Source: an uncultured Christensenellaceae bacterium (lineage in GTDB: Bacteria; Bacillota; Clostridia; Christensenellales; Aristaeellaceae). From it: 64,000 bases of DNA. The position numbers and the translations under genes are program-made. The notes under the pieces are model-generated. The model was given only the letters and a program-made list of their open reading frames with translations, had not been told where the DNA came from and made no database searches. Location: positions 158,192 to 222,191 of the forward strand of contig CAJOJQ010000001.1 in assembly GCA_905234985.1 (NCBI GenBank). The letters are read 5' to 3'. Each line of letters starts with the position of its first letter. The stretch's first letter is position 1. This document shows positions 23,712-32,646 of the stretch, one piece after another.

Positions 23712-26054
23712 ATGAAGCTTTGTGAATTGAAGCCCGGACAATCCGCGCGGATCGTTACAGTGGGCGGCGAAGGCGCGCTGCGTCAGCATTTTTTGGATAT
23801 GGGCGTGATCCCCGGCGCGGAGGTCACGCTGATCAAATTCGCGCCCATGGGGGATCCCATGGAGCTGCGCGTTCACGGCTATGAACTGACCCTGCGGCTG
23901 GCCGACGCGGAAAAAATCGGCATTGCCTTAACGAAAACGGCGGCCGAACCGCCCAAATCAAAGGAACCGAGAAAACGCACCGAGCATCCCGGCCTGGGCG
24001 AGGAAGGCAAATATCACCCCAAGGGCAGCGGCGATCCCCTGCCGGAAGGAACCACCCTGACTTTCGCCCTGGTGGGCAACCAGAACAGCGGCAAAACCAC
24101 CCTGTTCAACCAGCTCACCGGCTCCAATCAGCACGTGGGCAATTTCCCCGGCGTGACGGTGGATCGCAAGGACGGCGTGATCCGGGGCTACAGCGACACC
24201 CGCATCACCGACCTGCCGGGCATATACTCGATGTCCCCCTACTCCAGCGAGGAACTGGTTTCCCGGGATTTCGTGCTGGATCAGAAGCCCCGAGCCATCA
24301 TCAACATCGTGGACGCCACCAACATCGAACGCAACCTGTATCTGACCATGCAGCTGCTGGAAATGAACATCCCCATGGTGGTGGCCCTGAACATGATGGA
24401 CGAACTGCGGGGCAACGGCGGCACGGTGGATGTGAACGCCATGGAAGAAATGTTAGGCGTGCCCGTGGTACCCATCGCCGCCGCCAAGAACGAGGGCGTG
24501 GACGAACTGGTGCGCCACGCGGTACACATCGCCAAGTATCAGGAGAGGCCCGTGGAACAGGATTACTGCGGGGCCGACGATCACGGCGGCGCGGTGCATC
24601 GGGCGCTGCACGCGGTGGGCCATCTGATCGAGGATCACGCCAGGGAAGCCGGTCTGCCCCTGCGCTTTGCCGCGGGCAAGCTCATCGAGGGCGACGTCCT
24701 GATTTTGGATAAGCTCAAGCTGGATCAGAACGAAAAGGAAATGCTGGAGCACATCGTGTTCCAGATGGAAAAGGAGCGGGGATTGGATCGCAGCGCCGCC
24801 ATGGCGGACATGCGCTTTGATTTCATCCGCCGGGTGTGCTCCACCTGCGTCATCAAGCCCCACGAAAGCAAGGAGCACGTGCGCAGCCGGAAGATCGACG
24901 AGGTGCTCACCGGCAAATGGACGGCCATTCCCGTGTTCGTGGGCATCATGGCGCTTGTATTTTTCTTGACCTTCTTCCTGATCGGCCCCTTCTTCCAGGA
25001 TCTTTTGGAGCAGGGCATCGGCGGCCTGAAAGGGATGGCCGAAAAAGGCATGGAAGCGGCCAACGTGAACCCCGCCATCCAAAGCCTGGTAAAGGACGGG
25101 ATTTTCGAGGGCGTGGGCACCGTGGTCAGCTTCCTGCCCATCATCGTTACCCTGTTCTTCTTCCTGTCCCTGCTGGAGGACAGCGGCTACATCGCCCGCG
25201 TTGCCTTCGTGATGGATAAGCTGCTGCGCCACATCGGCCTTTCCGGCCGCAGCATCGTGCCCATGCTGATCGGCTTCGGGTGCACGGTGCCCGCCGTCAT
25301 GTCCACCCGCACCCTGCCCAGCGACCGTGACCGGCGCATGACCATCCTGCTCACCCCCTTCATGTCCTGCACGGCCAAGCTGCCCATTTACGGCTTTTTC
25401 GTCAGCGCCTTTTTCCCCGGCGTCAGCTGGCTGATCATTACGGGCCTGTACCTGCTGGGCATCATCACCGGCGTGCTGGCGGCGTACCTGTTCAAGAGCA
25501 CCCTGTTCAAGGGGGAGGCCGTTCCCTTCGTGATGGAGCTGCCCAATTACCGCTTCCCCAGCCCCCGGAACGTAATGCAGCTTTTGTGGGAAAAGGCCAA
25601 GGATTTCCTGCACCGGGCCTTCTCTGTCATCCTGGTGGCCACCATCGTGGTCTGGTTCCTGCAGCGCTTTGATTTCCGCTTCAATCTGGTGGCGGATTCT
25701 CACGACAGCATTTTGGCCGCCGTGTCCGGCGTGCTGGCCCCGCTGCTTGCGCCCGTGGGCCTTGGCGACTGGCGCGTCGTCACCTCCCTGATCAGCGGAT
25801 TCATGGCAAAGGAAAGCGTGGTTTCCGTCATGGAAATGTTGTTCCCGGGCGGCGTGGAAGCCATTGGCGCATTGGCGGCCAGCAGCATGCTGGTGTTCAG
25901 CCTGCTGTATACCCCCTGCGTGGCCGCCATCGCCGCCATCCGGCGGGAAATGGGCCGCAGGTGGGCCTTGTACGTGGCCCTGTGGCAGTGCGCCGTGGCC
26001 TGGGTGTTCGCTCTGATCGTGCGGCTGATTGGCTTGGCGCTGGGATTGGGCTAA
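23712..26054 (+). CDS. feoB: FeoA-FeoB fusion, ferrous iron transporter
   Basis: A 780-residue fusion. Residues about 1-75 are an SH3-like FeoA domain (KLCELKPGQSARIV, FLDMGVIPGAEV). After a charged linker comes the FeoB G domain with G1 GNQNSGKTT near residue 122, then NFPGVTVDRK, DLPGIYS and NMMD. A membrane part with about nine helices carries the two gating repeats FGCTVPAVMSTRTL and PFMSCTAKLPIYGFF. It imports Fe2+ under anoxic conditions. ATG 23712 is 7 bases after AAGGAGG; ATG 23706 is too close. A Cys-rich membrane peptide follows 12 bases downstream. Confidence 0.96.
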   Translation: MKLCELKPGQSARIVTVGGEGALRQHFLDMGVIPGAEVTLIKFAPMGDPMELRVHGYELTLRLADAEKIGIALTKTAAEPPKSKEPRKRTEHPGLGEEGKYHPKGSGDPLPEGTTLTFALVGNQNSGKTTLFNQLTGSNQHVGNFPGVTVDRKDGVIRGYSDTRITDLPGIYSMSPYSSEELVSRDFVLDQKPRAIINIVDATNIERNLYLTMQLLEMNIPMVVALNMMDELRGNGGTVDVNAMEEMLGVPVVPIAAAKNEGVDELVRHAVHIAKYQERPVEQDYCGADDHGGAVHRALHAVGHLIEDHAREAGLPLRFAAGKLIEGDVLILDKLKLDQNEKEMLEHIVFQMEKERGLDRSAAMADMRFDFIRRVCSTCVIKPHESKEHVRSRKIDEVLTGKWTAIPVFVGIMALVFFLTFFLIGPFFQDLLEQGIGGLKGMAEKGMEAANVNPAIQSLVKDGIFEGVGTVVSFLPIIVTLFFFLSLLEDSGYIARVAFVMDKLLRHIGLSGRSIVPMLIGFGCTVPAVMSTRTLPSDRDRRMTILLTPFMSCTAKLPIYGFFVSAFFPGVSWLIITGLYLLGIITGVLAAYLFKSTLFKGEAVPFVMELPNYRFPSPRNVMQLLWEKAKDFLHRAFSVILVATIVVWFLQRFDFRFNLVADSHDSILAAVSGVLAPLLAPVGLGDWRVVTSLISGFMAKESVVSVMEMLFPGGVEAIGALAASSMLVFSLLYTPCVAAIAAIRREMGRRWALYVALWQCAVAWVFALIVRLIGLALGLG

Positions 26055-26066
26055 GGGAGAACCGTT

Positions 26067-26219
26067 ATGAATATCTGGGACGTCGCGATCCTGCTGGCGG
26101 TCGCCGGAGCCGTCGTATTGGCTTTGCTTCGGATGCGCCGCCAGAAAGCCAAGGGCTGCGGCTGTGGGTGCGGGTGCGGCTGCGACAATTGCTCCGGCTG
26201 CGGGCAGAAAAAGCAGTGA
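26067..26219 (+). CDS. FeoB-associated Cys-rich membrane protein
   Basis: A 50-residue peptide: one membrane helix (about residues 4-22), a basic stretch (RMRRQKAK), then a Cys-rich tail CGCGCGCGCDNCSGCG with seven cysteines. Its position 12 bases after feoAB and its layout match the small Cys-rich proteins that accompany FeoB in Firmicutes. It probably binds iron or helps FeoB assembly at the inner face. GGGAGAACCGTT precedes the ATG. Confidence 0.88.
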   Translation: MNIWDVAILLAVAGAVVLALLRMRRQKAKGCGCGCGCGCDNCSGCGQKKQ

Positions 26220-26237
26220 GAAAAAAGATTTTTCGTG

Positions 26238-26276
26238 AAATGCCGGGGCAAATAGCGCTTTGCTCCGGCATTTTCT
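26238..26276 (+). terminator. Terminator of the feo operon
   Basis: A 15-bp near-perfect stem (AAATGCCGGGGCAAA / TTTGCTCCGGCATTT) with a 6-base loop, followed by TCTTC, 19 bases after the stop codon of the Cys-rich gene. Confidence 0.85.
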
Positions 26277-26330
26277 TCTATTTTTGGGGTGAAAAAGGGA
26301 AGGTTTTCTCAATCTATCCCAATTTTGCTA

Positions 26331-26360
26331 TTGGCGAACGGGGAGAAACCATGTTATAAT
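26331..26360 (+). promoter_or_regulatory. Promoter of glycogen phosphorylase
   Basis: TTGGCG and TATAAT with an 18-base spacer. The expected start near 26367 lies downstream of the first in-frame ATG at 26289, which supports translation from ATG 26412. Confidence 0.75.
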
Positions 26361-26411
26361 GAATCGTTCGGTTTGCCGAACACCGAATTGAGGAAGGATG
26401 GGAAAACACCG

Positions 26412-28838
26412 ATGCCTACTACGCAGTTTGATAAAGAATCCATCAAACAATCCATTTTGGGCAAATTGCAGCGGTACAACGGTCGCAGTCTGGCCGAAGC
26501 CACCACGCAGCAGATTTATCATGCCCTGGCCTCCACCGTGCGCGACCAGATCATGCAGAAATGGATGGCCTACCGGGAAAAGGACAGGCACTACACCGGC
26601 AAGCGCCTGTATTATCTTTCCATTGAATTTTTGACGGGCCGCAGCCTGCACTGCAACGTGCTGAACCTCTGCTCCCGGGACAATTACCGCCAAGCCCTGG
26701 AGGAATTAGGCCTGGACTGGCGGGATATCCTGAAGGAAGAACCGGAACCCGGCCTGGGCAACGGCGGCTTGGGCCGTCTGGCCGCCTGCTTCCTGGACAG
26801 CCTTTCTTCCCTGTCCCTGCCCGCCATGGGCTGCACCATCCGCTATGAATACGGCCTGTTCCGCCAGAAGATCATGGACGGCCAGCAGGTAGAGGTGCCG
26901 GACAATTGGCTGGAAAACGGCAACGTGTGGGAAGTGGCCTCCATGGAGGACGTGTGCGAGGTGCGCTACGGCGGCCATGTGGAAGAAGACACGGTGGACG
27001 GACGGGTGGTCTTCAACCTGAAGGACTACTACACCGTGGAAGCCGTGCCCTACGATATGCCCGTGGCCGGTTACGACTGCGAAACCGTGAACACTCTGCG
27101 CACCTGGCGCGCCCGGTCCTCCAAATCCATGGACTTAAGCTCCTTCAACAGCGGCAACTACGCCAAGGCGCTCCAGGAGCAGGAATTGGCCGCCGTCATC
27201 AGCAAGGTACTCTATCCCGAGGATAAGCATTACGAGGGCAAGGAGCTGCGCTTAAAGCAGCATTACTTCTTCACCAGCGCCACCCTCCAGTACGCCATCA
27301 AGGATTTCAAGCGCCGCTTTGGCCGCAATTTCCGCCTGCTGCCGGAAAAGATGACCATTCACATCAACGACACCCACCCCGGCCTGGCGATTCCCGAGCT
27401 GATGCGCATCCTGATCGACGAAGAGGGCCTGAGCTGGGACGAAGCCACCTGGATCACCCAGCGCACCGTGGCCTACACCAACCATACCGTTATGAGCGAG
27501 GCTCTGGAAAAGTGGCCCGAGGACATGATGCGCAACCTGCTGCCCCGCATCTACATGATCCTCAAGGAGATCAACGAACGGGTCTGCCGCCGTCTGGCCG
27601 ATCATTTCGGCAGCGGCACCGATCCCCGCATCGCCAAGATGGCCATCACCGCCTACGGCCAGGTACATATGGCGAACCTGTGCGTGGCCATGAGCTACTC
27701 CGTCAACGGCGTCAGCCAGCTCCACGGCGAGATTTTGAAGGAAGATACCTTCAAGGATTACTATGAATTCACGCCCAAGAAGTTCTCCGCCATCACCAAC
27801 GGCATCACCCACCGCCGCTGGCTCATGAGCTGCAACGACGGGCTGCTCAAGCTCATCAATAACAGCATCGGCGACGCCTGGGTGCGGGAGCCGGAGCGCC
27901 TGCGCGACCTGCTGGCTTTCCGGGAGGACGCCGCTTTCCAGGCCGAGTTTGCCCGGATCAAACGGGAAAACAAGGTGATCTTCACCAACTTCCTCAACCG
28001 CCAGCAGACCTGCTCCCTGGATCCGGACTTCATGTTCGACGTGCAGGCCAAGCGGCTGCATGAATACAAGCGGCAGCTGCTCAACGCCCTGCATATCCTG
28101 GTGCTGTACAACCGCATCATGGATGATCCCAACTTCACCATGGCTCCCCGCGTGTTCGTGTTCGGCGCCAAGGCCAGCCCCGGATACCATATGGCCAAGC
28201 AGATCATCCGCCTGATCATCGCCATCAGCAAGCTGATCGACAAGAGTCCCCGCGCCCAGAAGTATCTGAAAGTGGTGTTCCTGGAGAACTACTGCGTATC
28301 CGCCGCCGAGCGCCTGATTCCCGCCGCCGACCTGTCCGAACAGCTGTCCACCGCCGGCAAGGAAGCCAGCGGCACCGGCAACATGAAGTTCATGATGAAC
28401 GGCGCGGTCACCATCGGCACCATGGACGGCGCCAATGTGGAAATCCACGATCAGGTGGGCCTGGACAACGTCTACATCTTCGGCATGCGGGCCGACACCG
28501 TGGCCGACCTGTACCGGGAAGGCACCTACTCGCCCATGCACATTTACGAAAACAACGCCGAGCTGCGCAAGGCGCTGACCCAGATCATCGACGGCACCCT
28601 GTTCCCGGATAACCCCGCCGCCGTGCAGGATGTATACCACAACCTGCTGTTCTCCGATCCGTACTTCGTGCTGAAGGACTTCGGCTCCTACTCCATGGCC
28701 CAGCGCCGCGTGGACGTGGACTACCAGAACCGGGAAAAGTGGCTGCGCATGGCCATCACCAACACGGCCTGCTCCGGCGTCTTCTCCTCCGACCGCACCA
28801 TCAAGGAATACAACGATTTGATCTGGCACTTGAAATAA
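26412..28838 (+). CDS. glgP: Glycogen/starch phosphorylase
   Basis: An 808-residue alpha-glucan phosphorylase releasing glucose-1-phosphate from glycogen. Conserved segments are LYYLSIEFLTGRSL, LGNGGLGRLAACFLDS, HINDTHPGLAIPELMR and the pyridoxal-phosphate site EASGTGNMKFMMNGA, with Lys659 as the Schiff-base lysine. The length is normal. Translation from ATG 26412 is favoured by the promoter position. AGGAAGG lies 14 bases upstream, rather far. It is followed by a strong terminator, so it is monocistronic; no other glycogen genes are near. Confidence 0.97.
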   Translation: MPTTQFDKESIKQSILGKLQRYNGRSLAEATTQQIYHALASTVRDQIMQKWMAYREKDRHYTGKRLYYLSIEFLTGRSLHCNVLNLCSRDNYRQALEELGLDWRDILKEEPEPGLGNGGLGRLAACFLDSLSSLSLPAMGCTIRYEYGLFRQKIMDGQQVEVPDNWLENGNVWEVASMEDVCEVRYGGHVEEDTVDGRVVFNLKDYYTVEAVPYDMPVAGYDCETVNTLRTWRARSSKSMDLSSFNSGNYAKALQEQELAAVISKVLYPEDKHYEGKELRLKQHYFFTSATLQYAIKDFKRRFGRNFRLLPEKMTIHINDTHPGLAIPELMRILIDEEGLSWDEATWITQRTVAYTNHTVMSEALEKWPEDMMRNLLPRIYMILKEINERVCRRLADHFGSGTDPRIAKMAITAYGQVHMANLCVAMSYSVNGVSQLHGEILKEDTFKDYYEFTPKKFSAITNGITHRRWLMSCNDGLLKLINNSIGDAWVREPERLRDLLAFREDAAFQAEFARIKRENKVIFTNFLNRQQTCSLDPDFMFDVQAKRLHEYKRQLLNALHILVLYNRIMDDPNFTMAPRVFVFGAKASPGYHMAKQIIRLIIAISKLIDKSPRAQKYLKVVFLENYCVSAAERLIPAADLSEQLSTAGKEASGTGNMKFMMNGAVTIGTMDGANVEIHDQVGLDNVYIFGMRADTVADLYREGTYSPMHIYENNAELRKALTQIIDGTLFPDNPAAVQDVYHNLLFSDPYFVLKDFGSYSMAQRRVDVDYQNREKWLRMAITNTACSGVFSSDRTIKEYNDLIWHLK

Positions 28839-28856
28839 TGCCGCGAAAAGCGGGCA

Positions 28857-28893
28857 GGGCCTGCATCCACGCTTGGGGATGCAGGCCCATTTC
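28857..28893 (+). terminator. Terminator of glgP
   Basis: A perfect 12-bp stem (GGGCCTGCATCC / GGATGCAGGCCC) with an 8-base loop, followed by ATTTCG, 18 bases after the stop codon. Confidence 0.85.
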
Positions 28894-28898
28894 GTTGA

Positions 28899-29012
28899 AG
28901 AGTTGAGAGCGGAGAGTTGAGAGTGGAGATTTTTATAATGATTTGACAGAATACGAAATGGCCATCTATTATTATCTCAACTCTTAACTCACAACTCTTA
29001 ACTCGCTACTCT
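28899..29012. repeat. Heptad-repeat hairpin element (glgP/GH2 gap)
   Basis: The left arm has units near GAGAGTT (28899-28932), the right arm units near AACTCTT (28975-29012). The central 42 bases contain GAATACGAAA and TTATTATCTCAAC, as in the purF/purM copy. A full promoter lies inside this centre. Confidence 0.85.
28943..28972 (+). promoter_or_regulatory. Candidate GH2 promoter inside the heptad element
   Basis: TTGACA and TATTAT with an 18-base spacer, lying between the two arms of the heptad hairpin, 80 bases upstream of the GH2 start codon. Confidence 0.6.
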
Positions 29013-29051
29013 GTGTTTTCTGAACACCAAACTTGATAAGGAGAAATCACC

Positions 29052-31742
29052 ATGTCCACAATACTTGACCTTTCCGGCATCTGGCAATGCGAAATCCCCG
29101 GCCAAAGCGGGCCTCTGCGCCTGCCGGGCACCCTGAATGAAAGCGGGATCGGGTTTCCGGACGACCCCAAAAAGCAATGGAAGGTGGACGAGGTGGCCCG
29201 CATCGGGTTTTACCGGGAAGGCGACCCCATCGTGACGCGCCTGACCCGGAGACACACCTTTGAGGGACAGGCCAAAATCAGCCGCGTCATCAATTTGAAG
29301 GCGCCCCAGGGAAAGCGCCTGTTCATCGACGTGGAACGCGCCCGGCATCTTCGGCTGCTGGTGAACGGGGAGGAGATTCCGCCTTACGATGCCCCTTCCG
29401 TCAGCACGCATTATGTGTTCGAGGTCACGGGGAAAATGACCGGAGACGATCAGATCGTGTTCCTGTCGGACAACAGCTATCCCGGCTGGCCTCGGGACGC
29501 CATCGTGTATTCCTCCGCCGCCTCCGACGAAACGCAAACTAATTGGAACGGCTTGTTGGGGTATATCCGCCTGCGGGAAGAAGAACAGAATTTCATTGAC
29601 CGTGTGCGGGTATACCCGGATGGGGATTCTGTGGACGTGTGCGTGGAAGTGGACGCGGCGCGGGATTGGGAAGGGGAGGTGCTTCTTTCTTCCGAAGCGC
29701 TGGAGGGCGGAACAGTACAAGCCCACGAGCGCGTGAAAGCGGGCAGGCGGGAGCTGTGGTATACTCGCCTTAACCTCCGGCTTGACGGGAAAGATTGGGA
29801 CATAGACGAAGGAAACCTGTATGATTTAACGGTGACGCTGGACGGCATGGGAAGCAAAACCGTTTCCTTTGGCGTGCGGATTTTTGAAGCATGGGACGGG
29901 CATCTCATGCTGAACGGTCGCCAATTCTTCCTGCGGGGAGAAGCCAACTGCGCCGTGTTCCCGGAAACGGGCTATCCGCCCATGGATAAAGAAAACTGGA
30001 AAGTCATCCTGCAAAAGTACCGGGATTACGGGGTCAACTGCATGCGCTTCCACAGCCATTGCCCGCCGGAAGCGGCCTTTGCCGCCGCCGACGAAATGGG
30101 TATGCTCATGCAGCCGGAGCTTTCCCATTGGGATCCGGAGTACGCCTTCGCCACGGAGGAAGCCCGCGCCTACTACAAAGCGGAGTTTTTGGGCATTCTG
30201 GATATGCTGGCGAACCATCCGTCCTTCGTGATGCTCACCTTCGGCAACGAACTGCACGCGGATCCGGCGGGTCACGCGTTTATGGACGAATTGCTGGCGG
30301 CGGGCCGGGGAAAGGACAGAACCCGCCTGTACGCCAACGCCTCCAATTGCCATTACGGCGCTTTAGGCCCCGATCCGCAGAGCGATTTCTTCACCACCAC
30401 CGATATTCCGGGCCATCACCTGCGGGCCACCTCCGCCGAATGCCGGGGCTGGCTGAACCAGGGCGGGCCGGACTTCCGGGTGGATTATCAGGCGGGGGCC
30501 GAAAAGATCAAAGAACAGTCCGGTCAGCCCTTCTTCTCCTTCGAGGTGGGCCAGTACGAGGCGCTGCCGGATTTTGACGAAATCGCGGCATACAAGGGCG
30601 TCACCAGCCCGGAAAACCTGAAGCACATTCAGAAAAAAGTACGGGCCGCCGGGATGGAGGCGGACTGGAAGAAACAGGTGGAGGCCACAGGGGAACTGTC
30701 CCTGCTGTGCTACCGGGCTGAGGTGGAAGCCGCCCTGCGCACGGCGGGGTACAGCGGCATTTCCCTGCTGGGCTTGCAGGATTTTCCCGGCCAGGGCACG
30801 GCCCTGGTGGGCATGATGAACGCCCATTTGCAGCCCAAGCCCTATGATTTTGCCCGGCCTGAACGCTTCCGGGCTTTCTTCCGGGATTCCCTGCCCCTGG
30901 CCCTGCTGTCCCGGTTCACGTATACCGTGGGGGAAACGCTGGAAACCGAAATCAAAATGGCCCATTACGGAAAAAGCGCCCTCTCCGACACGCCGGAATG
31001 GACGCTGCAAGGCAAAACGTATGTACGGGAAGGGAAGCTGCCCTATGCCGAAGTATATCCGGGCGAATTGACGACGCTGGGCGCGCTGTCCGTGCCTTTG
31101 ACGGGCTTGGAAAAGGCGGAAAAGCTGACCCTGACCCTGAAATTCTGCGGCATTGAAAATCAGTATCCCCTGTGGGTATACCCCGACGAACGGCCCGTAT
31201 GCCCGGATTACGTGTATGAATGCCGCACCCTGGACGAACGGGCGAAAGAAGTATTGGCAAGCGGGGGGAACGTATTCCTGGCCCCGGACGCCACAGCGGA
31301 AGCCCTGCCCCGTTCCATCAAGACCCAGTTCAGCACCGATTTCTGGTCGGTGTGCACTTTCCCCACCCAGGCGGGGGGCATGGGCCAGCTGATCGACGAA
31401 ACGCATCCCATCTTCCGGGATTTTCCCACGGACAGCCACACCGACTGGCAGTGGTGGCATATGGCGGTGCAGCGGGCGGTGATCCTGCCGGAGCGGATTC
31501 AGGCCATCGTGACTGAAATGGATTCCTACGCTTTCCTGCGGCCCATGGCGAAGCTGTTTGAATGCCGGTGCGGGGGCGGCAGGCTGCTGTTTTCCACCCT
31601 GAACCTGCATCATTTGCAGCAGCATCCCGAGGCCCGGGCGCTGCTCCAATCCATTTATCGGTATATGGCTTCAGAAGCATTCCAACCCGATCAGGTTTTG
31701 TCGCCTGATTGGGTGGCGGAACTGGTATCCATACCCAAATAG
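29052..31742 (+). CDS. Glycoside hydrolase family 2 enzyme with C-terminal GATase-like domain
   Basis: An 896-residue protein without signal peptide, so probably cytoplasmic. The N-terminal jelly-roll and Ig-like domains of GH2 precede a TIM barrel. The acid/base is Glu400 (FGNELHAD) and the nucleophile probably Glu498 (FSFEVGQYE). After the barrel, from about residue 690, come a further beta domain and a Rossmann-like segment (AKEVLASGGNVFLAP, CRCGGGRLLFSTLNL) like the glutamine-amidotransferase-like domains attached to some gut GH2 enzymes. The substrate is unknown; beta-galactoside or beta-glucuronide type links are usual. AAGGAG precedes the ATG. Its last 52 bases overlap the 3' end of the LysR gene on the other strand. 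Confidence 0.88.
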   Translation: MSTILDLSGIWQCEIPGQSGPLRLPGTLNESGIGFPDDPKKQWKVDEVARIGFYREGDPIVTRLTRRHTFEGQAKISRVINLKAPQGKRLFIDVERARHLRLLVNGEEIPPYDAPSVSTHYVFEVTGKMTGDDQIVFLSDNSYPGWPRDAIVYSSAASDETQTNWNGLLGYIRLREEEQNFIDRVRVYPDGDSVDVCVEVDAARDWEGEVLLSSEALEGGTVQAHERVKAGRRELWYTRLNLRLDGKDWDIDEGNLYDLTVTLDGMGSKTVSFGVRIFEAWDGHLMLNGRQFFLRGEANCAVFPETGYPPMDKENWKVILQKYRDYGVNCMRFHSHCPPEAAFAAADEMGMLMQPELSHWDPEYAFATEEARAYYKAEFLGILDMLANHPSFVMLTFGNELHADPAGHAFMDELLAAGRGKDRTRLYANASNCHYGALGPDPQSDFFTTTDIPGHHLRATSAECRGWLNQGGPDFRVDYQAGAEKIKEQSGQPFFSFEVGQYEALPDFDEIAAYKGVTSPENLKHIQKKVRAAGMEADWKKQVEATGELSLLCYRAEVEAALRTAGYSGISLLGLQDFPGQGTALVGMMNAHLQPKPYDFARPERFRAFFRDSLPLALLSRFTYTVGETLETEIKMAHYGKSALSDTPEWTLQGKTYVREGKLPYAEVYPGELTTLGALSVPLTGLEKAEKLTLTLKFCGIENQYPLWVYPDERPVCPDYVYECRTLDERAKEVLASGGNVFLAPDATAEALPRSIKTQFSTDFWSVCTFPTQAGGMGQLIDETHPIFRDFPTDSHTDWQWWHMAVQRAVILPERIQAIVTEMDSYAFLRPMAKLFECRCGGGRLLFSTLNLHHLQQHPEARALLQSIYRYMASEAFQPDQVLSPDWVAELVSIPK

Positions 31743-32644
31743 CGCTTCAATTCCGCCACGTAGCGCTCGCCCGCGGCGGACAGCGGGTGGTTTTTCCGGG
31801 TGACGAGGCAAAGCTCCATCACGCTTTCCGGCATGCCCGGCTCTTCCTTGTAGGGCACGGCCACGTAATCGCCGCCGTTCAGCTCCTCGCAGATGATGCC
31901 GCTGCACAGAGTATAGCCGTTCACGCCCACCATCAGGTTCAGCACCGTCGCCCGGTCGCAGCACTTGATGATCCGGGGGTATTCGTTGGCGGCCAGCAAT
32001 TCTTCCGCCAAATAAAAACTGCTGTTTTCCCCCTGCTCGAAGGAAAGGCAGGGATAAGGGGCCAAATCGTGAAACGAGATGGCCTCTTTTTGCGCTAAAG
32101 GATGGCATTTCCACAGGTACACGTAAGCGTGGCAGGCAATCAGGGGCGTCACCTGCAAATTCCCGGCGTTAAGCAGCTTCGTCATGGCCCGGCGGTTGAA
32201 ATCGTTCAGGTACAGGATGCCGATTTCGCTGCGGGAGGCGGCCACGTCGTCGATCACGTCCCGGGTGCGGGTCTCCCGGATGGCGAATTCGTATTCCGCC
32301 ACGTCGAAGGCTCGGGTCAGCTCTACGAAGGCCTTCACCGCGAAGGAATAATGCTGGGTGGACACGGCGAATTTCTGCTTCCGCGCGCCCTGCTTGCCGT
32401 ACACGTCCAGCAGGCTTTGGTACTGATCCACCACCGACCGGGCATAGGGCAGAAAATCCGTCCCCTCCGCCGTCAGGGTCACGCCCTTTCCGGAACGGTT
32501 GAAAATGGTGATGCCGATTTCCTTTTCCAGCTCCTTCACCGCCGCCGTCAGAGAAGGCTGGGCCATGAACAGGCTTTCCGCCGCCCGGTTGAAGGAACCC
32601 GTTTCCGTGATCCGGATCACATAAAGCAATTGCTGGATGGTCAT
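31691..32644 (-). CDS. LysR-family transcriptional regulator
   Basis: A 317-residue regulator: an N-terminal winged helix-turn-helix (TGSFNRAAESLFMAQPSLTAAVKELEKEIG) and a periplasmic-binding-like effector domain to the C-terminus. It starts 2 bases after the rodA stop codon, with GGTGAG as ribosome site in the rodA end, so it is read with the cell-shape operon. It converges on, and overlaps, the GH2 gene, which is a possible but unproven target. Confidence 0.93.
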   Translation of the reverse strand: MTIQQLLYVIRITETGSFNRAAESLFMAQPSLTAAVKELEKEIGITIFNRSGKGVTLTAEGTDFLPYARSVVDQYQSLLDVYGKQGARKQKFAVSTQHYSFAVKAFVELTRAFDVAEYEFAIRETRTRDVIDDVAASRSEIGILYLNDFNRRAMTKLLNAGNLQVTPLIACHAYVYLWKCHPLAQKEAISFHDLAPYPCLSFEQGENSSFYLAEELLAANEYPRIIKCCDRATVLNLMVGVNGYTLCSGIICEELNGGDYVAVPYKEEPGMPESVMELCLVTRKNHPLSAAGERYVAELKRYLGMDTSSATQSGDKT

Positions 32645-32646
32645 GG

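Noticed and set aside
26238..26276. Fur or iron-responsive element after the feo genes
   Set aside because: The dyad is a plain terminator stem with a pyrimidine tail.
24453..26312. A 619-codon open frame opposite feoAB
   Set aside because: The product is His/Gly/Gln-rich with no fold-like pattern, and it lies wholly antisense to a clear FeoAB. Such frames are common in GC-rich sequence.
27252..28829. A 525-codon open frame opposite glgP
   Set aside because: A shadow of the phosphorylase codons; the composition is unlike that of real proteins here.
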